A stretch of DNA of 64,000 nucleotides from Biomaibacter acetigenes. Its GTDB lineage: Bacteria; Bacillota; Thermosediminibacteria; Thermosediminibacterales; Tepidanaerobacteraceae. How positions within the stretch are numbered: the first letter of the stretch is position 1; each line of letters opens with the position of its first letter. The stretch spans positions 2,108,001 through 2,172,000 of the forward strand of contig NZ_CP033169.1 in assembly GCF_003691585.1 (NCBI RefSeq). Reading direction: 5' to 3'. The position numbers were made by a program, and so were the translations under genes. Shown here piece after piece: positions 8,862-17,266 of this stretch. A model generated the notes under the pieces. It had not been told where the DNA came from and made no database searches. It saw nothing but the letters and a program-made list of their open reading frames with translations.

Positions 8862-8878
8862 AAGCAATTTTTATACCA
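8862..8878 (-). promoter_or_regulatory. Putative sigma-54 (-24/-12) promoter for orr-rocB
   Basis: Read on the minus strand the site is TGGTAT-AAAAA-TTGC, with GG and GC separated by exactly 10 bp as required for sigma-54. It deviates at two positions from TGGCAC. It lies about 25 bp upstream of the orr ATG, and the GGAGGT site falls between them, so the leader is very short. Confidence 0.65.
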
Positions 8879-8896
8879 GGGAATTTAGATTGAACC

Positions 8897-8956
8897 TGAA
8901 TAATTTTGGCGTAAAAAGTCACTCTCCTGCCGGAGATGGCCCGGCACCTCAGTTCA
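8897..8956 (-). repeat. Dispersed 60-70 nt intergenic repeat, copy A
   Basis: On the minus strand it reads GGTGCCGG-GCCATCTCCGGCAG...TACGCCAAAATTATTC. The GCCATCTCCGGCAG and TACGCCAAAATTATTC blocks are identical to copy B at 25513-25583 and similar in copy C at 27435-27505. This copy lies between the orr promoter and the presumed activator site, so it lengthens that spacing. No coding capacity or clear hairpin is seen. Confidence 0.7.
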
Positions 8957-9004
8957 TGCTGCTGCTCTAGAGTTTAATCCTGCGCTTCGTGGATGTTCAT
9001 CGGA

Positions 9005-9021
9005 TGCAAATTTTTTTTGCA
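9005..9021. promoter_or_regulatory. Putative RocR-type upstream activating site
   Basis: TGCAAA-N5-TTTGCA is a 17-bp palindrome. As I recall, Bacillus RocR sites are two 8-bp inverted repeats around one central base with ATGCAAAA-like arms, the same geometry. The centre lies about 40 bp upstream of the forward -24 element and about 135 bp from the reverse one. The same GCAAA-N5-TTTGC core recurs upstream of the regulator gene. Confidence 0.65.
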
Positions 9022-9052
9022 GAAAAACCATTAAAACACAGTAAATAAGACA

Positions 9053-9068
9053 TGGCACAATTTTTGCT
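9053..9068 (+). promoter_or_regulatory. Sigma-54 (-24/-12) promoter of the COG2403 gene
   Basis: TGGCAC-AATTT-TTGCT matches the sigma-54 consensus TGGCAC-N5-TTGCW at every defined position. It lies about 40 bp upstream of the start codon at 9109, which has a GGGAGG ribosome binding site. Confidence 0.88.
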
Positions 9069-9108
9069 AAAATCTTTAATAGAAAAATACATAAGGGAGG
9101 TTTAAACC

Positions 9109-10422
9109 TTGGACAAAATCAAAACAATCATCATGGGCGCTGCTGGAAGAGATTTCCATGTTTTCAACACTTATTTTAGAGACAATGATTCATATGAGAT
9201 AGTGGCCTTTACGGCCAATCAAATTCCAAATATCGAGGGCAGAAAATATCCTCCTTCCCTTGCCGGTAGACTCTATCCCAAAGGCATTCCTATTTACCCT
9301 GAAACTGAACTTGAAAATCTCATAAGAGAAAATAACGTGAAACAGGTAATTTTTGCTTACAGTGACATTTCCCATGAAGATGTGATGCACAGGGCATCCA
9401 TCGTATTGAGCGCCGGCGCCGACTTTCGCCTGATGGGGCCCAAAAACACCTGGATAAAATCGTCAAAGCCAGTGGTATCTGTTTGCGCCGTCAGGACCGG
9501 CGTAGGAAAGAGCCAGACCACCAGAAAAGTATGCCGGATTTTGAAGGATATGGGCAAAAAGGTGGTGGCCATAAGGCATCCAATGCCTTACGGTGACCTG
9601 GAAAAACAGGTTTGCCAGCGGTTTGCCTCCTATGAGGACCTGGATTTTCATAAATGCACAATAGAAGAAAGGGAAGAATATGAACCTCACATAGATAACG
9701 GCATCATTGTATATGCCGGCGTAGACTACGAGAAAATCCTGAGGGAGGCCGAGAAGGAAGCGGATGTGATTGTATGGGACGGCGGCAATAATGACTTTCC
9801 GTTCTATGTTTCGGACCTACACATTGTACTGGTGGACCCTCACAGGCCGGGCCATGAGCTAAAGTACCATCCCGGAGAAATGAACCTTCGGATGGCCGAC
9901 ATAGTTATCATAAACAAAATAGATACCGCCAATATCGATGATATTAACATACTTCGGGAAAACATTGAAAAAGTCAATACCAGAGCCACGGTGATAGAAG
10001 CTGCATCGCCCATTTTTGTCAGTGAACCGGAAAAAATTCGCGGCAAGAGGACCCTGGTGATAGAAGATGGTCCGACACTCACTCATGGAGGCATGACCTT
10101 CGGTGCCGGTTACATGGCCGCTAAAAAATTCGGTGCCCGCGAAATAATAGAGGCAAAGCCTTACGCTGTAGGCAGTATTAAGGACACTTATAAGAAATAC
10201 ACCCACCTTTCCACAATATTGCCTGCCATGGGCTATGGCGAAAAACAAATGCAGGAACTGGAAGAAACCATTAACCGGATAGATTGTGAAGTGGTCGTAT
10301 CCGGCACACCCATTGATCTGACCAGGGTAATAAAACCGAATAAACCCATTGTCCGGGTGAAATACAATCTACAGGAAATAGGGAATCCGACATTAACCGA
10401 TGTATTGAAAAAATTTGAATAA
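9109..10422 (+). CDS. COG2403 P-loop GTPase-like protein (cyclic 2,3-diphosphoglycerate synthetase-related)
   Basis: This 437-residue protein starts with TTG at 9109 behind AAGGGAGG. Residues about 5-120 form a Rossmann-like domain (TIIMGAAGRDFHVFNTYFRD). A P-loop domain follows with AVRTGVGKSQTTR near 127-139 (Walker A), DGGNNDFPFY near 224 and VIINKIDTANIDD near 265 (NKxD-like base recognition). The C-terminal part resembles archaeal cyclic 2,3-diphosphoglycerate synthetase, the name often given to this family. Bacterial members occur near amino-acid and carbamoyl-phosphate catabolism genes and their reaction is not established. Here the gene has its own sigma-54 promoter, divergent from orr-rocB, which places it in the ornithine/arginine regulon. 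Its stop lies 3 bp from the stop of the convergent regulator gene, with no terminator between. Confidence 0.8.
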   Translation: MDKIKTIIMGAAGRDFHVFNTYFRDNDSYEIVAFTANQIPNIEGRKYPPSLAGRLYPKGIPIYPETELENLIRENNVKQVIFAYSDISHEDVMHRASIVLSAGADFRLMGPKNTWIKSSKPVVSVCAVRTGVGKSQTTRKVCRILKDMGKKVVAIRHPMPYGDLEKQVCQRFASYEDLDFHKCTIEEREEYEPHIDNGIIVYAGVDYEKILREAEKEADVIVWDGGNNDFPFYVSDLHIVLVDPHRPGHELKYHPGEMNLRMADIVIINKIDTANIDDINILRENIEKVNTRATVIEAASPIFVSEPEKIRGKRTLVIEDGPTLTHGGMTFGAGYMAAKKFGAREIIEAKPYAVGSIKDTYKKYTHLSTILPAMGYGEKQMQELEETINRIDCEVVVSGTPIDLTRVIKPNKPIVRVKYNLQEIGNPTLTDVLKKFE

Positions 10423-10425
10423 TGA

Positions 10426-11838
10426 TCATCTTATCCCATATTTTTTCATGTAGTATTGCAGCAATTGTCTTTTAATGCCCATTTTTTGTGCAGCTTTGGT
10501 AATATTTCCCTGGGTGCTATTTATTACTTCAACTATAAGGTTCTTTTCGTAATCAAAAATTCTTTTTTTAAACTGAACCCCCGTAAAAACGGGGGTCTCT
10601 TTTTCAATATAATTCTTAAAAGCCCCGAAACTTAAAAATCTAAGGTGCTCCCTTTTAATCTGACCTTCATCCACATAATTCATAAGTGCTTCTATAACAT
10701 GCTCAAGCTCCCGCACATTTCCGGGCCATGTGTACTCCTGAAAAATATCTATAACATCCTCCTGGATACCCGAAACATTTTTATTAAATTTCTCATTATA
10801 TTTTTTTATAAAATAATATACGAGGTCATATATATCCTCCCGCCTTTCCCTTAGAGGCGGGATTTCCACATATATAACACTGAGCCTGAAAAAAAGATCT
10901 TGTTTTAGCTTCCCGCTTTCCAGAAGCTTCGAAGGCTTTTCATTGGTGGTAGCGATAATTCTCACATCCACAGGAATATCTGTCACATCTCCGAGGCGCC
11001 GGACCACTCCTTCCTGAAGCACTCGCAGCAATTTTGTCTGGAGGGCATGACCCATGTTGTTTATCTCATCAAGGAGAATAGTTCCCCCATCCGCCTGCTC
11101 AAATAGGCCTGGCTTGTCTATAGCGCCGGTAAAACTACCCCTGGTTGTGCCGAAAAGAATGCCCTCAAGGATACTTTCCGGCAGGGTAGCACAGTTTTGC
11201 GCTATAAACGGCATATTTTTTCTGGGACTTGCATTGTGGATGCTCTGGGCAAAAAGCTCTTTTCCCGTTCCTGTTTCACCATAAATCAAAATGGAAGAAG
11301 TGGTTTGGGAGGCTTTTTTTAATATGCCGATTATCTCCTGAATCCTATTATTTTTTCCTATAATGTTGTCAAAATTATATTTCAATCCCACATTTTTTGA
11401 TCGAGTAGATTTGCACCCAAAGCCTTGCTGAAGGTTAACGACTTTTTCACTGAGGTCAAGGATAACCGATATATCCCGGGACACTTCAAGGGCCCCAATT
11501 ATCTCACTCCTATCAGTGATAGGTATGGTGGTATTCACCGTTTTTATCTGCTTTCCCTTATAGTTAAAGTATTGCTGAAATCTTCCTTTAATCGGTTTTC
11601 CCGTCATTACTACCCGGTAAAGGGTGCTTTCTTCAGGGGTAATGGAAGGAAATACTTCAAAAATAGTCTTGCCTACCACCAGGCTTGCATCCAATCCCTC
11701 AAAGTGGGAAAGAGTCCTGTTATAAAACATAATTCGGCATTCCCGGTCTACTATTAAAATCCCCTCGTCGAGAGTATCAAAAATATTTTTGATGCTTTCC
11801 AATGATAGTATATTTTTTAAATCATGCTGCTCCGGCAC
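10426..11838 (-). CDS. rocR: RocR-like sigma-54-dependent transcriptional activator (PAS-AAA+-Fis HTH)
   Basis: This is an enhancer-binding protein of about 470 residues. I place the start at GTG 11838 behind a long G-rich ribosome binding site; the frame is open further upstream, but that stretch is unlike the family and contains the putative operator. A PAS domain (FDTLDEGILIVDRECRIMFYN) spans roughly residues 20-120. The AAA+ domain has Walker A GETGTGKE, a sigma-54 contact loop GSFTGA instead of GAFTGA, and Walker B GGTILLDEIN. The C-terminal Fis-type HTH reads NITKAAQKMGIKRQLLQYYM. The Ser variant of the contact loop is, as I recall, also seen in RocR proteins. It should activate orr-rocB and the COG2403 gene in response to ornithine or citrulline, by analogy with Bacillus RocR. 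Confidence 0.85.
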   Translation of the reverse strand: MPEQHDLKNILSLESIKNIFDTLDEGILIVDRECRIMFYNRTLSHFEGLDASLVVGKTIFEVFPSITPEESTLYRVVMTGKPIKGRFQQYFNYKGKQIKTVNTTIPITDRSEIIGALEVSRDISVILDLSEKVVNLQQGFGCKSTRSKNVGLKYNFDNIIGKNNRIQEIIGILKKASQTTSSILIYGETGTGKELFAQSIHNASPRKNMPFIAQNCATLPESILEGILFGTTRGSFTGAIDKPGLFEQADGGTILLDEINNMGHALQTKLLRVLQEGVVRRLGDVTDIPVDVRIIATTNEKPSKLLESGKLKQDLFFRLSVIYVEIPPLRERREDIYDLVYYFIKKYNEKFNKNVSGIQEDVIDIFQEYTWPGNVRELEHVIEALMNYVDEGQIKREHLRFLSFGAFKNYIEKETPVFTGVQFKKRIFDYEKNLIVEVINSTQGNITKAAQKMGIKRQLLQYYMKKYGIR

Positions 11839-11894
11839 ATTTCCACCCCCCCCCGAACAAGATTTTGCCGAAAACTGCAAAGGATGCAAATAAA

Positions 11895-11911
11895 CGCAAA
11901 ATATTTTTGCT
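11895..11911. promoter_or_regulatory. Putative RocR autoregulatory site
   Basis: GCAAA-ATATT-TTTGC (11896-11910) has the same core and spacing as the site at 9005-9021 and lies 57 bp upstream of the regulator start. Two further TGCAAA half-sites lie at about 11875-11890. Confidence 0.5.
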
Positions 11912-11968
11912 TTAATTGAAAAGAGATTTTTTCCCGTGAACTTTATTTTTTGTAGAATAATGTATCTT

Positions 11969-13216
11969 TTAATCAAGACTATGAATAAAGATTCCACTCC
12001 TCAACTTGGGTTCAAACCACGTGGATTTTGGAGGCATAATTTGTCCTGCATCGGCTATGCTCATCAAATCTTCCATGGAAGTGGGATACATAGAAAAGGC
12101 TACTTTCATTTCCCCGCTGTTTACTCTGCGCTCCAGCTCTTCTAAACCTTTTATACCGCCTACGAAATCTATTCTGCTGTCAGTCCTTGGGTTCGAGATG
12201 CCTAAAATAGGTGCAATGATATTATTTTGAAGGATGGAAACATCAAGCCTTGCCACAGGATCATCCTCATTAAAAATACCACTTTTGGTGCGAAAGCCGT
12301 ACCACTTTCCATTTATGTACATCCCAAAAGTATGCTTTTCTACCGGCTTATATGGGGCCCTGTCCCTGTATATGACATCAAATTTTTCTCCAATTTTTCG
12401 TATAAGTTCATCTTCCATAAGACCGTTTAAATCCATTACCACCCTGTTATATTCCAGTATGGTAAGTTCATCATCGGGGAAAATTACAGATAGGAAATAA
12501 TTATATCCTTCATTGCCGGTAAAATCCGGATTTTCCATTCTTCTCATCAGCCCAACTTTGACAGCGGCTGCGGCTCTGTGATGGCCATCGGCGATGTACA
12601 ATGATGAAACTCCGGAAAACAATTCCACCATCTTTTTAATAACGCTTTCATTATCTATAACCCATACCGTTTGGGCAACACCATCGTCGGATATAAAATC
12701 ATAAACCGCAGGATTTTCGGCAGACCATTCATCGATGATAGCGGTGATTTCCGGATTCTTTCGGTATGCCATCAGGATTGGCCCGGTATGGGCATTGGTA
12801 TATTTTACATGGTTTATCCTATCCTGTTCCTTTGGAGCCAGGGTGTTTTCATGCTTTTTTATAATATTATTCGTATAATCGTCGATGGAAACGCAAGTGA
12901 CCAGGCCCTTCTGGGATTTGCCACTTTTCTCCAAACGGTATATATAGAGGTATTCCGCTGCATCTTTAACAAATACTCCTTTTTGGATCATTGCCTTAAG
13001 ATTTTCCCGGGCTTTCTCATAAACCCTATCATCATGAGGGTTAATAGATTGATCAAAATCTATCTCCGGCTTGTCTACATGCAAAAAGGATATTTCATTT
13101 GCTTTTACCATTTCTCTAGCTTCGTCGGTACTCACCACATCATAGGGTAGTGCAGCCACCTTTGCCACAAGTCCCGGTAATGGCCTGATGGCATTAAATG
13201 GTTTTATAGTAGCCAT
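11969..13216 (-). CDS. DUF1015 family protein (COG4198)
   Basis: This 415-residue protein begins MATIKPFNAIRPLPGLVAKV followed by AALPYDVV, the typical N-terminus of the DUF1015 family. Further family landmarks are LYIADGHHRAAAAVKVG near residue 205 and a C-terminal IDFVGGIKGLEELERRV. The family is widespread in Clostridia and other anaerobes, is cytosolic, and has no established reaction; the DGHHR motif suggests a catalytic or metal site. The length is normal. It lies between the oppF terminator and the RocR-like gene with spacers of more than 100 bp on each side, so it is probably monocistronic. I give no function. Confidence 0.85.
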   Translation of the reverse strand: MATIKPFNAIRPLPGLVAKVAALPYDVVSTDEAREMVKANEISFLHVDKPEIDFDQSINPHDDRVYEKARENLKAMIQKGVFVKDAAEYLYIYRLEKSGKSQKGLVTCVSIDDYTNNIIKKHENTLAPKEQDRINHVKYTNAHTGPILMAYRKNPEITAIIDEWSAENPAVYDFISDDGVAQTVWVIDNESVIKKMVELFSGVSSLYIADGHHRAAAAVKVGLMRRMENPDFTGNEGYNYFLSVIFPDDELTILEYNRVVMDLNGLMEDELIRKIGEKFDVIYRDRAPYKPVEKHTFGMYINGKWYGFRTKSGIFNEDDPVARLDVSILQNNIIAPILGISNPRTDSRIDFVGGIKGLEELERRVNSGEMKVAFSMYPTSMEDLMSIADAGQIMPPKSTWFEPKLRSGIFIHSLD

Positions 13217-13312
13217 AGTATTCCTCCAAATATCGTTTCTTTAATTATAAAATACTTTCTAAAAATCGTCGAGTTTTTTTCAATGTGATTGATATTAACC
13301 CGAATTGATTTA

Positions 13313-13342
13313 AAAAGAGCCGGAAATCTCCGGCTCTTTTTT
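13313..13342 (-). terminator. Terminator of the opp operon
   Basis: AAAAGAGCCGGA (13313-13324) pairs with TCCGGCTCTTTT (13329-13340) around a 4-nt loop. T-runs flank the stem on both strands. It lies directly after the oppF stop. Confidence 0.92.
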
Positions 13343-13348
13343 TGTCTA

Positions 13349-14323
13349 TCAATACAGGTGGCATGCAACGAAATGTTCGCTGCCCACATCCTTTAATTCA
13401 GGCTCTATCTTGCTGCACTCGGGTTTTGCATACTTGCAGCGGGTGTGGAAATGACAGCCGCTGGGCGGATTTACAGGACTGGGCACATCTCCTTCCAGGA
13501 TTATCCTTTCCCTCTTAACCTCCGGATCCGGGATGGGGATGGCCGAAAGAAGAGCACGGGTATATGGATGCAGGGGTTTATCATACAGTTCATTTTTCTC
13601 GGCAATCTCCACTACTTTGCCCAGATACATGACCGAGACCCTATCGCTGATATGCTTTACAACGCTGAGGTCGTGAGATATGAAGAGATATGTGAGGCTA
13701 AATTTTTCCTGTAATTCCTGCATCAGGTTTAACACCTGGGACCTTACCGAAACATCCAGGGCGGAAACGGGTTCGTCACATATGATGAGTTCCGGGTCTA
13801 CCGCCAGTGCCCGGGCAATCCCGATCCTCTGGCGCTGCCCGCCGGAGAACTCATGAGGGTACCGCCTTATGTGCTGTGTTCCGAGGCCAACCACGTGTAA
13901 AAGTTCTAACACTTTTTCTTCTTTCTCGTGGCCTTTTGCCATACCAAAGATGTCCATGGGTTCACCTATGATATCCCCGATGGTCATCCTGGGATTTAAA
14001 GATGCATAAGGATCCTGGAATATGATCTGCATTTTCTTGCGCATTTCCCGCATTTGTTCTTTTTTGAGTTTTAGTATGTTGTTTCCACCATAATTTATTT
14101 CCCCTTCGGTGGCGTCAAGTAGTCTTAAAATTACCCGACCCAAGGTGGACTTGCCGCATCCGCTTTCACCCACAAGGCCCAGGGTTTCTCCCCGCTTTAT
14201 GAACATATCCACCCCGTCTACAGCCTTAACATAACCCACGGTTTTTTGTAAAATGCCGCCGGTAATAGGAAAGTATTTTTTTACTCCCTTAACTTCCAAC
14301 AATTTTTCCTGAGTGTTTACCAT
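13349..14323 (-). CDS. oppF: Oligopeptide/dipeptide ABC transporter ATPase OppF
   Basis: The protein has 324 residues from the ATG at 14323, chosen because a GGAGG lies 9 nt upstream and the ATG forms TAATG with the oppD stop. It has Walker [10 protein letters not shown], signature [15 protein letters not shown], Walker [13 protein letters not shown] and H-loop FISHDLSVV. The C-terminal oligo_HPY region has [15 protein letters not shown], whose cysteines are typical of OppD/OppF and of the [4Fe-4S]-carrying subset. It powers peptide uptake with OppD through OppBC. It is the last gene of oppA-B-C-D-F and is followed by the terminator at 13313. Confidence 0.93.
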   Translation of the reverse strand: MVNTQEKLLEVKGVKKYFPITGGILQKTVGYVKAVDGVDMFIKRGETLGLVGESGCGKSTLGRVILRLLDATEGEINYGGNNILKLKKEQMREMRKKMQIIFQDPYASLNPRMTIGDIIGEPMDIFGMAKGHEKEEKVLELLHVVGLGTQHIRRYPHEFSGGQRQRIGIARALAVDPELIICDEPVSALDVSVRSQVLNLMQELQEKFSLTYLFISHDLSVVKHISDRVSVMYLGKVVEIAEKNELYDKPLHPYTRALLSAIPIPDPEVKRERIILEGDVPSPVNPPSGCHFHTRCKYAKPECSKIEPELKDVGSEHFVACHLY

Positions 14324-15312
14324 TACCTGCCGCCTCCTTTCCACTCATCAGTATATTTCCAGCATCGTACCTGCTGCCCGTCAATGTGCAATAATTCAGG
14401 TTCTTTTGTCTTGCATATTTCCCTGGCTTCAGGGCAGCGTGGGTGGAACCGGCAGCCTGACGGCATGTTAAATGGATTTGGAACAACGCCTTCGATAACA
14501 TACAGTTTTTCTTTGGGCTGATCAAGCCTGGGAATAGAACCCAGAAGGCCTACCGTATAGGGATGTTTCGGATTTTTGAAAATGGTCTTGACATCGGCAT
14601 ATTCCACTACTTTGCCGGCATACATGACCAGCACGTTTTCCGCCATCTCGGCCACAACACCCAGGTCATGGGTTATGAGCATTATGGCCGTTCCCAGTCT
14701 TTCTTTCAAATCCTTCATGAGCTCAAGGATCTGGGCCTGTATGGTAACATCCAGAGCGGTGGTAGGTTCATCGGCTATGAGAAGGGCCGGGTTGCAGGAA
14801 AGCGCCATGGCTATCATTACCCTCTGCCTCATACCGCCGCTCATTTGATGAGGGTATTCATTTACCCTCTGTTCAGCTGAGGGAATACCCACGAGTTTTA
14901 ACATTTCAACGGCTTTGGCCAGAGCGTCTCTTTTGTTTAAACCCTGATGAAGTTCTATAGCTTCACTTATCTGTTCGCCTACGGTAAAAACAGGGTTTAA
15001 AGATGTCATGGGCTCCTGAAATATCATAGATATATCGTTTCCGCGGATTTTGCGCATCTCGCTTTCAGATTTTTCAAGAAGGTTTTCACCTTTAAAATAC
15101 ATTTCACCATCTACAATTTTCCCCGGAGGGTTAGGCACAAGTCTTAAAAGAGACAGGGATGTAACGCTTTTGCCACAGCCTGATTCCCCGACTATGCCCA
15201 GAGTTTCTCCTTTTTTGATGCTGAAATCAACTCCGTCTACTGCCGGAACCACTCCATCATCCGTAAAAAAGTAGGTTTTTAAATTTTTGACTTCCACAAG
15301 ATTATCATTCAT
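14323..15312 (-). CDS. oppD: Oligopeptide/dipeptide ABC transporter ATPase OppD
   Basis: The protein has 329 residues and a full ABC ATPase core: Walker [11 protein letters not shown]-loop [14 protein letters not shown], signature [15 protein letters not shown], Walker [13 protein letters not shown] and H-loop [11 protein letters not shown]. The C-terminal oligo_HPY segment reads [15 protein letters not shown]. It pairs with OppF as a heterodimeric motor. It shares one base with the oppF start and lies 13 bp after oppC, so expression is coupled. There is nothing unusual in length or motifs. Confidence 0.94.
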   Translation of the reverse strand: MNDNLVEVKNLKTYFFTDDGVVPAVDGVDFSIKKGETLGIVGESGCGKSVTSLSLLRLVPNPPGKIVDGEMYFKGENLLEKSESEMRKIRGNDISMIFQEPMTSLNPVFTVGEQISEAIELHQGLNKRDALAKAVEMLKLVGIPSAEQRVNEYPHQMSGGMRQRVMIAMALSCNPALLIADEPTTALDVTIQAQILELMKDLKERLGTAIMLITHDLGVVAEMAENVLVMYAGKVVEYADVKTIFKNPKHPYTVGLLGSIPRLDQPKEKLYVIEGVVPNPFNMPSGCRFHPRCPEAREICKTKEPELLHIDGQQVRCWKYTDEWKGGGR

Positions 15313-15325
15313 TATACTACCCTCC

Positions 15326-16246
15326 CTACTGTTTCAGTCGGGGATCAAGAGCATCCCTCAGACCGTCTCCAAAAAGATTAAAGCCCAGAACTAAAGCCAT
15401 GATGGCAAATCCCGGAAATACCGACCACCACCATTGACCTGAAAGGAAGAATTGCCTGCCCTCATTAATCATATATCCCCATGCCGGCTTTGGAGGCTGA
15501 ACTCCAAATCCGAGAAAACTCAGGGAAGACTCGAGCATTATTATGCTCCCCACCTCAAGGGTCGCCTGTACGATTATCGGTGCCAGTATATTCGGCAGTA
15601 TGTGCTTGAAAATAATTCTCCAATCGCCACCGCCCACGGCCGTAGCTGCCTCCACATATTCCATTTCCTTGACCTGTATCACCTGCCCCCGGGCAACTCT
15701 GGCAAAAGATGCCCAGGATATGATGCCTATGGACATATACATGAGCGGAAGACTGGGTGGAAGATAAGCTACCAACGCAAGAACGAAAAGCAAGAACGGG
15801 AATGCAAATATGACATTGGTCAGCCAGCTTATTATATCATCTATAAATCCACCGTAATACCCTGCCAGACTTCCCAATATCACACCGATAATCACTGATA
15901 TGCCAGTAGCCGCAAAACCAATCTGTAAAGAAATTCGGGCACCATATACTACCCTGGTGTAAATATCCCTACCGTATATATCGGTCCCAAACCAGTGTGT
16001 TGCACTGGGCGGTGCAAGTTTTGCCGATGCTCCTTCTTTCCAGATAAGCTGATCGTACGGGTCATACCTGGTTATATACGGTGCTAAAATAGCCGCCAGG
16101 CATATTACTATTACCAGCGCCATTCCAAACATAGCGGATTTATTTTTCTTTAGACGAAGCCACGCATCCATCCACAGGCTTCGGCCTTCCACTTTCCTCT
16201 TCGCCTTACCCGGAACTACATTTTTTACTTCAGTTTTAACTTCCAT
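15326..16246 (-). CDS. oppC: Oligopeptide ABC transporter permease OppC
   Basis: The protein has about 306 residues from the ATG at 16246, which has a GGAGGGG site 5 nt upstream. An N-terminal cytoplasmic stretch with [19 protein letters not shown] precedes the first membrane span, as in OppC_N. Six spans follow, with the EAA loop [24 protein letters not shown] near residue 200. The C-terminus [14 protein letters not shown] is typical of OppC/DppC. It forms the membrane channel with OppB and lies 14 bp downstream of it. Confidence 0.93.
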   Translation of the reverse strand: MEVKTEVKNVVPGKAKRKVEGRSLWMDAWLRLKKNKSAMFGMALVIVICLAAILAPYITRYDPYDQLIWKEGASAKLAPPSATHWFGTDIYGRDIYTRVVYGARISLQIGFAATGISVIIGVILGSLAGYYGGFIDDIISWLTNVIFAFPFLLFVLALVAYLPPSLPLMYMSIGIISWASFARVARGQVIQVKEMEYVEAATAVGGGDWRIIFKHILPNILAPIIVQATLEVGSIIMLESSLSFLGFGVQPPKPAWGYMINEGRQFFLSGQWWWSVFPGFAIMALVLGFNLFGDGLRDALDPRLKQ

Positions 16247-16260
16247 TGCTTCCCCTCCTA

Positions 16261-17188
16261 TCAATCGTATTTAATTCTTGGATCAAAAAATGGATAAGAA
16301 AGGTCCACTATGAGGTTGGCCAAGACGAAGAGGAAAGCCATGAAGAGTACAACGCCTCTTATGACGGGAAAGTCCCGATTTATAAGTGCCTCAACGCTCA
16401 ATCTTCCAATACCAGGCAAAGAGAAGATATATTCGGTCACCACCACACCGCTTAAAAGGCCGGCAGTTTCAATACCGATAATGGTAACTACCGGAATGAG
16501 CGCATTTCTTAAAGCATGTTTCATTATAACAACCCTTTCGGCCAAACCTTTTGCCCGGGCTGTCCTTATATAATCCTGCCGGATTATTTCCAACATGCTG
16601 GAGCGGGTAAGTCTTGCGATGAGTGCTCCCGGCCGCAGGCCCAGAACCACTGATGGCAATACATAATATATCCACTCTCCATTGCCGGGTACCGGTCCCC
16701 GGAATCCACCCCAGGACCACACAAAAAAGCACTACAGACAGCAGTGCCACCCAGAATACCGGAGCGGATATCCCCAGGATAGCAAAAAACATGGCCCCGT
16801 AGTCAAACCATGAATATTGTTTTACAGCTGAAATTATCCCCAGCGGGACTCCCACAATAATAGCAATGACCATAGAAGCAAAAGCCAGTTTTACAGTAAC
16901 GGGCAATCTTATTAACAAAGCCTGGACCACAGTCATGTTGTTTCTGTACGATTTCCCCAGATTCATAGTCAATGCATTTTTCATAAAGTCTACAAACTGC
17001 ACTGCCAGGGGTTTATCCAGCCCCATCTCATGCCTTATCTTTTCTATAGTCGCTGGATCTCCCCTCTGGCCTACCATTATCCTTGCCGGGTCTCCGGGGA
17101 CAATCGTAGTAAGTATAAAAACAACAGCTATTACGCCCAGAATAACAGGAATAGCTCCTATCAATCGTCTTATTATATAGTTGAGCAA
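16261..17188 (-). pseudogene. oppB: Oligopeptide ABC transporter permease OppB, one frameshift
   Basis: The first frame (from ATG 17188) gives the normal OppB start, MLNYIIRRLIGAIPVILGVI, and runs to about 16690. There VVLGWIPGTG continues wrongly as TRQWRVDIL. The correct continuation NGEWIYYVLPSVVLG lies in another frame and runs intact through the EAA loop (ARAKGLAERVVIMKHALRNA) to SYPFFDPRIKYD at 16261. Together the frames make a full-length permease of about 308 residues with one indel near a CCGGGTACCGG run. All other opp genes are intact, so a sequencing error or very recent mutation is more likely than an old pseudogene. Confidence 0.88.
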
Positions 17189-17226
17189 ACTTTTCCCCCT
17201 CCTCGAGCTGCTTTATACCATATTTT

Positions 17227-17256
17227 GACCTGGCTTCTTTTTAGAGAAGCCAGGTC
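17227..17256. other. Intercistronic hairpin between oppA and oppB
   Basis: GACCTGGCTTCT (17227-17238) pairs perfectly with AGAAGCCAGGTC (17245-17256) around a 6-nt loop. On the minus strand no T-run follows. A stabilising or partial-attenuation hairpin that favours oppA over the permease genes is the likely role, as is common after binding-protein genes. Confidence 0.7.
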
Positions 17257-17266
17257 ATTTATTTAC

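Noticed and set aside
11839-11997. N-terminal extension of the RocR-like regulator
   Set aside because: The frame is open but the translation is unlike the family, a strong G-rich ribosome binding site precedes GTG 11838, and the stretch holds the putative operator.
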